DNA of 64,000 bases, taken from Nonomuraea roseoviolacea subsp. carminata. Lineage in GTDB: Bacteria > Actinomycetota > Actinomycetes > Streptosporangiales > Streptosporangiaceae. A model generated the notes under the pieces. That model had not been told where the DNA came from, did not search any database, and worked only from the letters and a program-made list of their open reading frames with translations. Of this stretch, positions 9,907-17,201 are shown one piece after another (the first letter of the stretch is position 1; every line of letters begins with the position of its first letter). Where the stretch lies: the NCBI RefSeq assembly GCF_024172185.1, contig NZ_JAMZEC010000001.1, forward strand, positions 7,415,001 through 7,479,000. The letters run 5' to 3'. Made by a program: the position numbers and the translations under genes.

Positions 9907-11172
9907 TCAGGCGGAGACGGGCGGTCTCTCCCGGCTGGCCGCGTCCAGCAGCAGCGTCGCGGCCACCGTCGTCCCGTCGGCGCGGACGGCGCCGGCCACG
10001 GCGGCGGCCCGTGCGCGGGTCTCGGGGGCCAGGGCGGTCGCGAGCGCGGCCGACAGGGACGCGAAGGTCGGCACCGGCCCGTCGTGCGCCGCGCCGACAC
10101 CCAGCGCGGCCACCCGGCCGGCCCAGTACGGCTGGTCCGCCAGCTGAGGCACCACCACCTGAGGCGCACCGGCTCGCGCGGCCGTCGTCGTCGTGCCCGC
10201 GCCGCCGTGATGCACGACCGCCGCCACCCGGCCGAACAGCTCCTGCTGGTTGACCTCGCCGACGACGAAGCAGTCGTCCCGCTCGTCCCCGTCCCCGTCC
10301 CCGTCGCCGGCCGGGCCCCGGCTCAGGCCGGCCCAGCCGCGCGCCATGACCACGCGGCGGCCCTGCGCGCGGATCGCCTCGACGGCGACCTGGGCGACGT
10401 CCGTCGATTCACGCATGGGCATGCTGCCGAACCCCACGTACACGGGAGGCGGGCCGGCCTCCAGGAACGCCGTCAGCTCCGCCGGGAGCGGGCGCTCGTC
10501 CGGCAGGATCCACGCGCCGGTCTGCACCACGTCGAGACCCGGCGTTCCGAGCCACGGGTCCAGGGTGGGGTCCGTCGCCAGCCACGGCCGGTCGCCGAGG
10601 ACGTAGTCACGGACGTTGCCCACCGGCGGCAGGCCGATCGAGGCCCGGTTGGTGTTCAGCGCCGCGCCGAACAGCGCGTTGATGTGCCGGGCGTCCAGGT
10701 CCCACAGCACCCGGCTGTCCGTCACCTCCGGCGGGAGCGGCCGGCCCGGGTACGCCAGCGGCCGGTGGTGCGGCGACGGCAGCGTGAGCTGCTGGAAGGT
10801 GACGGACACGGACGGGATGCCCAGCTTCTCGGCCACCGACCGGGCCCCGGCGGCGGCCGGCAGCATGCCGGTCACCACCATGGCGTCGCACCCCTCGGCC
10901 GCCGCCGTGACCGCGTCCAGCTGGCGGGCGATCACGTCGGCCGCGCGCCCGGGCAGGTCCGACGGCGCCGGCGGCGCGGAGGTCGTCAGCGCGCGCGCCG
11001 ACCGGCCGACCGGCACCATCGGCACCCCTACGCCCGCGAGCCGCCGCGCGAACTCCTCGTCCGGCGGCGCGCACACCCGCACCTCCGCGCCGAGCTCCCG
11101 CAACCGCACCGCGAGTCCCGCGACCGGCTCGACGTCACCGCGCGACCCGTACGTCGACAACAGCACCCGCAC
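9907..11172 (-). CDS. rgt: GT1-family glycosyltransferase, probable rifamycin glycosyltransferase
   Basis: 421 residues, GT-B fold, glycosyltransferase family 1. The N-terminus MRVLLSTYGSRGDVEP is the acceptor domain start typical of antibiotic glycosyltransferases. The C-terminal donor signature is HHGGAGTTTTAARAGAPQ...PQLADQPYWAGRV, with the HGGAGT and Q/DQP residues that hold the UDP-sugar. I chose the GTG at 11172 because GGGGGA lies 7 nt upstream. A short DGDGDGDE insertion sits before the donor domain. Known Rgt enzymes glucosylate the rifamycin ansa chain. The specific substrate is inferred from the RAE 73 bp upstream and the helR neighbour; otherwise it could act on another macrolide-like molecule. 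Confidence 0.75.
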   Translation of the reverse strand: MRVLLSTYGSRGDVEPVAGLAVRLRELGAEVRVCAPPDEEFARRLAGVGVPMVPVGRSARALTTSAPPAPSDLPGRAADVIARQLDAVTAAAEGCDAMVVTGMLPAAAGARSVAEKLGIPSVSVTFQQLTLPSPHHRPLAYPGRPLPPEVTDSRVLWDLDARHINALFGAALNTNRASIGLPPVGNVRDYVLGDRPWLATDPTLDPWLGTPGLDVVQTGAWILPDERPLPAELTAFLEAGPPPVYVGFGSMPMRESTDVAQVAVEAIRAQGRRVVMARGWAGLSRGPAGDGDGDGDERDDCFVVGEVNQQELFGRVAAVVHHGGAGTTTTAARAGAPQVVVPQLADQPYWAGRVAALGVGAAHDGPVPTFASLSAALATALAPETRARAAAVAGAVRADGTTVAATLLLDAASRERPPVSA

Positions 11173-11244
11173 TTCGCGTCCCCCAATTTCCGCAGGTTGT
11201 GGCCACACGATCTGGCCTCGGCGGACGATTCTGGGGTACGACCG

Positions 11245-11263
11245 GGGTCTTGCCGCAAGCCCC
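11245..11263 (-). promoter_or_regulatory. Rifamycin-associated element (RAE)
   Basis: Read on the minus strand, towards the glycosyltransferase gene, the sequence is GGGGCTTGCGGCAAGACCC. It differs at one position from the 19-bp palindrome GGGGCTTGCGGCAAGCCCC that I recall as the RAE found before rifamycin-inducible resistance genes in actinomycetes. It lies 73 bp upstream of the start codon; a TATAGC and a CAGAAT are possible -10 boxes on either side. Confidence 0.75.
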
Positions 11264-11324
11264 CCGTTGCGCTATACGTTGAGAGTGGAGAGGAGCGGAT
11301 GCTTCCCCTCTCCCACGATTCCCC

Positions 11325-12062
11325 TCACTGCCGGGCCACGAAGACGCCCCATCCCAGGTACTGCCTGCCGTACTCCAGGTGCTTCCGGCGTGACCTGTCC
11401 AGGAAGTCGCGGAGGGCCGAGGCGTCCGGGTCGTCAGGGTTGGCCCGCAGCCAGTCGCTCAGCGTCCACCACTGGCTGGCCACGTACCGGTCCCAGCTGT
11501 CCGGGTCGGACAGCACCATCTCCACCAGCTCGAAACCGGACTCCTCCAGCCGCTCCGCCGTGCCGGCCAGCGACGTGAAGGAGTCCTCGGAGATCTCCAG
11601 CGCCTCGCACGCCTCCGCGGGCGGCGGCGACTGCCAGAAGCATTCGCCCACCAGCACGATCCCGCCCGGCCGCAGCGGGCGGCGCATCAGCTCCAGCGTG
11701 CCCTGCAGCCCGTCGCCGATCCACGTCGCGCCGATGCAGGACACGATGTCGTACGACTCCGGTTCGTCGTTGTACGTGCCGGCGTCGGCCTCGACGAAAC
11801 GTACCTGGTCACCGACCCCGAGGTCGGCGGCGCGCCGCCTGGCGGCCTCCAGGAACACCGAGCTGATGTCCACGCCCACCCCGTGCAGCCCGTAGCGGGA
11901 GGCCCAGCGGCTGAGCATCTCCCCCTTGCCGCAGGCGAGATCGAGCTGCCGCGTGCCGTGACTGATGCGGCAGATCTCGCCGAGGAGGTTGAGCTTGTCG
12001 GGGCTGAGGGGGTTGAGAATGCGGTGCCGCGACTCGGCGATCTCGTGGAAGCGAAGTGACAT
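11325..12062 (-). CDS. SAM-dependent class I methyltransferase
   Basis: 245 residues with a Rossmann-like methyltransferase fold. Motif I is LDLACGKGEML (about 41-51), an acidic residue closes strand 2 (GVGVDISS), and VRFVEADAG and DIVSCIGATWIGDG supply motifs II and III. The C-terminal part contains WTLSDWLRANPDDPD and is rich in aromatic and charged residues, resembling small-molecule methyltransferases. The acceptor is unknown. It ends 152 bp upstream of the glycosyltransferase start, with the RAE in between, so it is probably outside the rifamycin-responsive unit. Confidence 0.85.
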   Translation of the reverse strand: MSLRFHEIAESRHRILNPLSPDKLNLLGEICRISHGTRQLDLACGKGEMLSRWASRYGLHGVGVDISSVFLEAARRRAADLGVGDQVRFVEADAGTYNDEPESYDIVSCIGATWIGDGLQGTLELMRRPLRPGGIVLVGECFWQSPPPAEACEALEISEDSFTSLAGTAERLEESGFELVEMVLSDPDSWDRYVASQWWTLSDWLRANPDDPDASALRDFLDRSRRKHLEYGRQYLGWGVFVARQ

Positions 12063-12159
12063 GGCTGGCAGTCTTCACGAAAACGGCAAAGTGGGCGACC
12101 GGATTCACTCGTCGCCGAGTCCCGCGGACGTTCGGCGGCTTGCTAGGCTGGAGCGAGCG

Positions 12160-12179
12160 GGCCACCCCCACGGGTGGCC
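12160..12179. repeat. Inverted repeat in the divergent intergenic region
   Basis: GGCCACCC/GGGTGGCC arms with a short loop, 72 bp before the RG-rich gene and between two divergent starts. It could be a leader hairpin or an operator. Confidence 0.4.
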
Positions 12180-12251
12180 TTCGTCGCGTAAGGCCCGAGG
12201 ACGGGCGGCGGCGAGCCACGGCGGCCGCCATGTGCGATGCGGCTCCGCTGA

Positions 12252-14945
12252 GTGAGCCAACGAAATGGACCAGAAGTGAACAGAGACAACGGACCCGACG
12301 GCGGACAGCGCGGGGGCGGCGAATACGGGGAGAGGCGTACGTACGGTAGCAGCAGGGGCGGCGGATACGGCTCCCGGGGCAGTGGCCAGGGAGCCCCGCG
12401 AGGCGACCGCCCGTACCGTTCCGACCAGCGCTCCGGCTCCGACCAGCGCTACGGCGGCCGCGACGACCGGGGGCCGCGCCGCGACGGCGACGACCGTCGC
12501 TCCTCCCAGGACCGCGGCCAGGGCGACCGGCCCGTGTACCGCAGCCGCGACGACTTCGACGACCGCGGCCGGCGCCGCGAGGGCGGGTTCCGCGACGACC
12601 GCGGTCCGCGCCGTGATGACGACCGCCGTTCGTTCCGCGACCGTGACGACCGTGGGCCGCGTCGCGAGGGCGGGTTCCAGGGTGACCGGGGTCCGCGCCG
12701 TGAGGGTGGCTTCCGTGACGATCGTGGGCCGCGTCGCGAGGGTGGCTATGGCGATCGTGGCCCGCGCCGTGAGGGCGGGTTCCAGGGTGACCGGGGTCCC
12801 CGTCGTGAGGGCGGGTACGCCGAGCGGGGCCCGCGCCGCGACGACGACCGTCGCCCGTTCCGCGACCGTGACGATCGTGGGCCGCGTCGCGAGGGTGGCT
12901 ACGGCGACCGCGGCCCGCGCCGTGAAGGCGGGTTCCGCGACGACCGCGGTCCGCGCCGTGATGACGACCGCCGTTCGTTCCGCGACCGTGACGATCGTGG
13001 GCCGCGTCGTGAGGGCGGGTACGGCGACGAGCGCCGCCCGTTCCGCGACCGTGATGACCGGGGTCCGCGTCGCGAGGGTGGCTTCCAGGGTGACCGGGGT
13101 CCGCGTCGTGAGGGCGGGTTCCAGGGTGACCGGGGTCCGCGTCGTGAGGGCGGGTTCCAGGGTGACCGGGGTCCGCGTCGTGAGGGCGGGTTCCAGGGTG
13201 ACCGGGGTCCGCGTCGTGAGGGTGGCTTCCAGGGTGACCGGGGTCCGCGTCGTGAGGGTGGCTTCCAGGGTGACCGCGGTCCCCGTCGCGAGGGTGGCTT
13301 CCAGGGCGACCGTGGGCCGCGCCGCGAGGGTGGTTACGGCGACCGCGGCCCGCGCCGCGATGACGACCGTCGTCCGTTCCGTGACCGCGACGACCGGGGT
13401 CCCCGCCGTGAAGGCGGGTACGCCGAGCGGGGCCCGCGCCGCGACGACGAGCGCCGCCCGTTCCGCGACCGCGACGACCGCGGGCCGCGCCGTGAGGGCG
13501 GCTTCCAGGGTGACCGGGGCCCGCGCCGTGAGGGCGGGTTCCGTGATGACCGCGGCCCGCGCCGTGAGGGTGGCGGCTACGGCGACCGCGGCCCGCGCCG
13601 CGACGGCGGCTACCGCGACGGCGGCGCCCGGCCGTTCTCCCGCGACCGTGACGGCGAAGGCGGCGGCGCCCGCGACGACCGTCCGGGCGGCGGCACCCGC
13701 GCCAGGTACGGCAGGGCCGACCGCGAGGACGCCCCTCAGCGCGAGCGGCTGCCCGAGATCGCCCCGGACGTCACCGCCGACGAGCTCGACAAGGAGGTGC
13801 GCGAGGAGCTCCGCTCCCTCCCCGGCGACCTGGCCGAGCTGGTGGGCAGGCACCTCGTCGCCGCCGAGCGGGCCCTGGAGGAGGACGACCCCGACCGGGC
13901 GCACGAGCACACCAAGGTGGCGCGTCGCTTCGCCGCCCGCATCGGCGTGGTCCGGGAGGCGGCGGGCATCGTCGCATACCGCGCCGGCCACTACTCCGAG
14001 GCGCTCAGCGACCTGCGCGCCGCCCGGAGGATGACGGGCTCCGACGCGTACCTGCCGGTGATGGCCGACTGCGAGCGCGGCCTCGGCCGCCCGGAGCGCG
14101 CCCTCGACCTCGTCCGCTCTCCCGAGGCCGAGCGCCTCGACCGGCCCGAGCGCATCGAGCTGGCCATCGTCGAGTCGGGAGCCCGGCGTGACCTCGGCCA
14201 GAACGACGCCGCCGTCATCACGCTCCAGCGGCTTCCGGAGCTGCGGGACCAGGACGCGAAGCCGTGGTCGGCACGGCTCGCGTTCGCGTACGCCGACGCG
14301 CTGCTGGCCGCCGGACACCAGGAGGCGGCGACCGACTGGTTCGCCCGCGCGATGGCGTTCGACGGCGACGGCGAGACCGACGCCGCCGAACGGTACGCCA
14401 TGCTGACCGGGGCCGTCATCGACGACCTCGAAGAGGACTACGAGGACGGCGACGACCTCGACGTGCCGTTCGACGACGACATCGCCGTCGGCGCCCCCGC
14501 TGGTGAGGCCGACGCCTCCGACGACTTCGACGACTCTGAGGAGTCCAGCGAGTTCGACGAGTCCGAGGACTCCCAGGACTCTTCGGACTCCCAGGAGTCC
14601 GAGGAGTCCGAGGAGCACGCCGAGGACTTGGAGGAGGACGTGGCTGCGGACGCCGTGTCCGAGGAGCGGCCGGTGCCGGACGAGGCCCCGCAGGGCGCGC
14701 CCGCTCCGACGCCCGCCGACTCGGCAGCCCCCACCGGGGCGGCTGACCCGGCCGTCTCCACCGGGGCGGCTGCGTCGGCCGGCTCGGCCGGCTCGGCCGC
14801 CGCCGACGAGGCCGCGTCGCCGGCCGCCGCCGGCGAGCAGAGCGACGTCCAGTCGGCGCCGGACATCAACCTGGCGTTCATCGAGCCCGACTTCGGTGAC
14901 ATCCTCGACGAATCCCCCCAGGACAAGTCCAAGCGGGAAGACTGA
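12252..14945 (+). CDS. Arg/Gly/Asp-rich repeat protein with TPR-like domain and acidic tail
   Basis: 897 residues in three blocks. Residues 1-485 are almost entirely R, G, D and E with F/Y spaced along them, built from variants of DDRGPRREGG(F/Y) and DRRPFRDRDDRG. Residues about 495-725 are helical and TPR-like (paired helices such as AHEHTKVARRFAARIGVVREAAG). Residues about 725-795 are strongly acidic (Asp/Glu/Ser), followed by a Pro/Ala linker and a short conserved-looking end. No enzyme motif is visible. The basic RG-like region opposite an acidic tail suggests RNA binding or condensate formation, which is inference. The GTG at 12252 has no good ribosome site; a GTG at 12276 is the alternative. 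A 20-bp-stem terminator follows. Confidence 0.8.
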   Translation: MSQRNGPEVNRDNGPDGGQRGGGEYGERRTYGSSRGGGYGSRGSGQGAPRGDRPYRSDQRSGSDQRYGGRDDRGPRRDGDDRRSSQDRGQGDRPVYRSRDDFDDRGRRREGGFRDDRGPRRDDDRRSFRDRDDRGPRREGGFQGDRGPRREGGFRDDRGPRREGGYGDRGPRREGGFQGDRGPRREGGYAERGPRRDDDRRPFRDRDDRGPRREGGYGDRGPRREGGFRDDRGPRRDDDRRSFRDRDDRGPRREGGYGDERRPFRDRDDRGPRREGGFQGDRGPRREGGFQGDRGPRREGGFQGDRGPRREGGFQGDRGPRREGGFQGDRGPRREGGFQGDRGPRREGGFQGDRGPRREGGYGDRGPRRDDDRRPFRDRDDRGPRREGGYAERGPRRDDERRPFRDRDDRGPRREGGFQGDRGPRREGGFRDDRGPRREGGGYGDRGPRRDGGYRDGGARPFSRDRDGEGGGARDDRPGGGTRARYGRADREDAPQRERLPEIAPDVTADELDKEVREELRSLPGDLAELVGRHLVAAERALEEDDPDRAHEHTKVARRFAARIGVVREAAGIVAYRAGHYSEALSDLRAARRMTGSDAYLPVMADCERGLGRPERALDLVRSPEAERLDRPERIELAIVESGARRDLGQNDAAVITLQRLPELRDQDAKPWSARLAFAYADALLAAGHQEAATDWFARAMAFDGDGETDAAERYAMLTGAVIDDLEEDYEDGDDLDVPFDDDIAVGAPAGEADASDDFDDSEESSEFDESEDSQDSSDSQESEESEEHAEDLEEDVAADAVSEERPVPDEAPQGAPAPTPADSAAPTGAADPAVSTGAAASAGSAGSAAADEAASPAAAGEQSDVQSAPDINLAFIEPDFGDILDESPQDKSKRED
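13074..13325 (+). repeat. Seven tandem 36-bp repeats inside the RG-rich gene
   Basis: Seven consecutive 36-bp units each encode EGGFQGDRGPRR. Units 2-5 are near-identical at DNA level and the rest differ mainly by silent changes. Degenerate copies extend over the whole of about 12590-13610. Copy number is likely to vary between strains by slippage or recombination, always in frame. Confidence 0.9.
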
Positions 14946-14971
14946 CGCCTCGGCGTTCAGACACGTGAGTT

Positions 14972-15015
14972 GACGGTACGGCGGGCACCCCACACGGGGT
15001 GCCCGCCGTACCGTC
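14972..15015 (+). terminator. Terminator of the RG-rich gene
   Basis: Perfect 20-bp stem with loop ACAC, starting 26 bp after the stop codon. No U tail, as is common in actinomycetes. It also serves the convergent MBL-fold gene. Confidence 0.85.
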
Positions 15016-15130
15016 GCGCGTTTCCGGCCGATCCGGCGGCGCCGCACGCCTGCCACCCGAGTCGCTCAGCGGGACAAGCGGAGCAGCAGAAGGCTCAACG
15101 GCGGATTCGGGCCGGCAGCACCTCCCGCTG

Positions 15131-16057
15131 CTACGGGTTGACGCGGTTGAGCCAGTGCAGGATGCCCGCGACGTTGGACGGCGCCCCGCTCAGCAGCTCG
15201 AACTGCTCGGCCGCCTCACCCTCCATCTCCAGCGCCGCGTAGCGCTCCTTCGTCCGGTCACGCACCATGGCGACGGCGTGGTCCAGGTCCATGCCCTCCG
15301 CGTGCGCCTGGCGGGTCAGGTCCACCCAGATGCGGAGTTCTTCCGCGGAACGTTCGAGGGTGTCCTGAACGGCATCGACCGGTCCGTAGTGGCTGAACAG
15401 CAGCCGTTGCGGACCGAGGGCCTGGAACAGGGCGATCGAGTTGAGCGCCGTGTCGAGGTCGAAGTCCGGTGGCGGCGTGGCGGGACGCAGGTCGCCGGTC
15501 TCCGGCAGGTACACGCCGGCGGCGTCGCCGACGTAGAGGTCGCCGGTGCCGGAGTCGACGAGGCCGACGTGGTGCTTGGCGTGGCCGGGCGAGTAGTGGC
15601 TGCTGAGGGTGCGGCCGTTGCCCAGGTCGACGGCGCCGGTGTCGCCGAGCGCGACGATGCGTTCCGTCTCGGTCGGCGAGAGCTCGCCGAACAGCGTGTC
15701 GAGCTTGTCGCCCCACACCATCCGGGCGCTGGCCATGAGACGCGACGGGTCGGCCAGATGCCGCGCGCCCTTCTCGTGTACGACGATCTGCGCGGAGGGG
15801 AAGAACTTCGCGATGTCGCCGACACCGCCCGCGTGATCGAGGTGGATGTGCGTGACCACCACGCTCGCCAGATCGTCGGGTCCCACCCCGAGCGAGGCCA
15901 GGGCGTCGCGCACCACGGGCGCGGACGTCGAGGTCCCGGTCTCCACCAGGCAGGGCCGGTCGGACAGAATCAGGTAGCCGGCCGTGATACCGGAATAACC
16001 GGCCATCTTCGTGTCGATCTCATAGACGTCGCCGCCGAGGGCGGTGATGTTGTCCAC
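15131..16057 (-). CDS. MBL-fold metallo-hydrolase
   Basis: 308 residues, metallo-beta-lactamase fold. The zinc signature THIHLDHAGG (HxHxDH) is present, followed by a GHAKHH segment, a YVGDAAG metal aspartate and the LFSHYGPVD histidine, so the two-metal site looks complete. The GTG at 16057 has GGGAG 6 nt upstream; the open frame continues further upstream without a better start. The C-terminal 90 residues are helical, which is common in MBL proteins acting on thioesters or lactones. The substrate is unknown. Confidence 0.85.
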   Translation of the reverse strand: MDNITALGGDVYEIDTKMAGYSGITAGYLILSDRPCLVETGTSTSAPVVRDALASLGVGPDDLASVVVTHIHLDHAGGVGDIAKFFPSAQIVVHEKGARHLADPSRLMASARMVWGDKLDTLFGELSPTETERIVALGDTGAVDLGNGRTLSSHYSPGHAKHHVGLVDSGTGDLYVGDAAGVYLPETGDLRPATPPPDFDLDTALNSIALFQALGPQRLLFSHYGPVDAVQDTLERSAEELRIWVDLTRQAHAEGMDLDHAVAMVRDRTKERYAALEMEGEAAEQFELLSGAPSNVAGILHWLNRVNP

Positions 16058-16168
16058 AGGAACTCCCGAGCAGCGGTCCGCGATCCCCAGAACGGCATTC
16101 GAGCCGTTCCGGCCATGCCCACATCGTAGAGAGTGATCCCCGCCGGAGCATCGGATGGGAGGACGACA

Positions 16169-16837
16169 GTGGACCGCAACGAGGTCGTGCTGGCAGGGAG
16201 GGTGTCCGCGGCAGCCGAGGACAAGCGGCTGCCCAGCGGTGACACCTTGACGAGGTGGCGCCTGGCCGTGCGCAGGGACCGCCCGCACCCGAAGGGCGGC
16301 GTGATGACGGACAGCATCCCGTGCGTCACGTTCGTCCCCGAGGTCGCGGCCGTCGTGCGCGACGCGGGGCCGGACGATCCGCTGGAGGTCAGAGGCGCGT
16401 TCAGGTGCCGCATCTACGGCCCGTCGTCGGCGAAGATCTGGCGGTACGAGGTCGAGGTCTTCCACGTCGAACCGGCCCGCGTGGATCCGGCGTCACCTCC
16501 TCCGGGGCCGAGACGGCGCACGACCAGAGGGCCGCGCCCGCCCAAACCCGCGCCTGCTGCCCCACCTGACGGCGAGGCCGCCACGGGGCAGGACCCTCGA
16601 GATCCCGCTTCCCTTCCTGTGGATGCGCTCGGGGTGGGCGCTTCTGCGGCGCCCTCGCCCGCCGAGCCGCCTCGCGCCGAAACGGAATCGCTGGTGGGCG
16701 GAAAGCCTCACGAGCCGACCCCCAGGGGCGATTCCGACGCTTCCCCGCACATGTCGCCGCCGCCGAGCCGCCTCCAGGCCATGATCGACACCTGTAGATC
16801 CGCCGGGAAGGGCGTGCTCTCCCGCACCCATCGGTGA
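16169..16837 (+). CDS. SSB-like single-stranded DNA-binding protein with disordered tail
   Basis: 222 residues. The first about 105 residues fit an SSB OB fold: NEVVLAGRVSAAAE, a central WRLAVRR strand, then ITFVPEVAA-like and VRGAFRCRIY segments. The rest is Pro/Ala/Arg-rich and disordered. It lacks the acidic DDDIPF tip of the main replicative SSB, so it is a paralogue and not the housekeeping protein. The GTG at 16169 has GGGAGG 6 nt upstream. It is divergent from the MBL gene and stands alone. Confidence 0.75.
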   Translation: MDRNEVVLAGRVSAAAEDKRLPSGDTLTRWRLAVRRDRPHPKGGVMTDSIPCVTFVPEVAAVVRDAGPDDPLEVRGAFRCRIYGPSSAKIWRYEVEVFHVEPARVDPASPPPGPRRRTTRGPRPPKPAPAAPPDGEAATGQDPRDPASLPVDALGVGASAAPSPAEPPRAETESLVGGKPHEPTPRGDSDASPHMSPPPSRLQAMIDTCRSAGKGVLSRTHR

Positions 16838-17201
16838 GGAAGTGAGCGCCGCCGCGTCACGAGCGTTGCGCCGAGACCGGGGGATGCCCACGGCTGGGTG
16901 CTCATGCTCGTCGAGAAATGCCAGCCCGACGGGACCTCATCTCGAAGAGGCGCAACCTCACGGAAGCCCGGTCGAACGAACCCCGACCGAAGCCGACACG
17001 AAACAGGATGCAGAAAGGGAGAAACAGGAGGGAAGCAGCGGGGAGAAGCAGGAGCGGGCAGCGGGGAAACGCGTGTCCGCGGTGCGCCGAAAGGCCACCG
17101 ACGGGTTGGGCACGCCCGAGGGAGCGGCAGACGTAGTCCCTGGGGTCCACCTTCACAGGAGCTCGCCCTATGGAGGTGAACTCGCTGGTCGGAGGGTCGG
17201 G
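16838..17201. other. Intergenic region, purine-rich, no gene seen
   Basis: 364 bp between the convergent SSB-like and DUF1015 genes. The middle (about 16990-17080) is unusually A/G-rich for this genome (runs such as GGGAGAAACAGGAGGGAAGC). Short open frames here show no family resemblance and no coding-like third-position GC. Confidence 0.6.

Noticed and set aside
13074..13325. Possible CRISPR array (36-bp repeats)
   Set aside because: Units are contiguous without spacers and encode part of a protein in frame; no cas genes.
12105..15056. Long minus-strand open frame (about 983 codons) over the RG-rich gene
   Set aside because: It is the shadow of a GC-rich repeat; its valine/threonine/arginine repeats mirror the plus-strand units and it has no start signal or family similarity.
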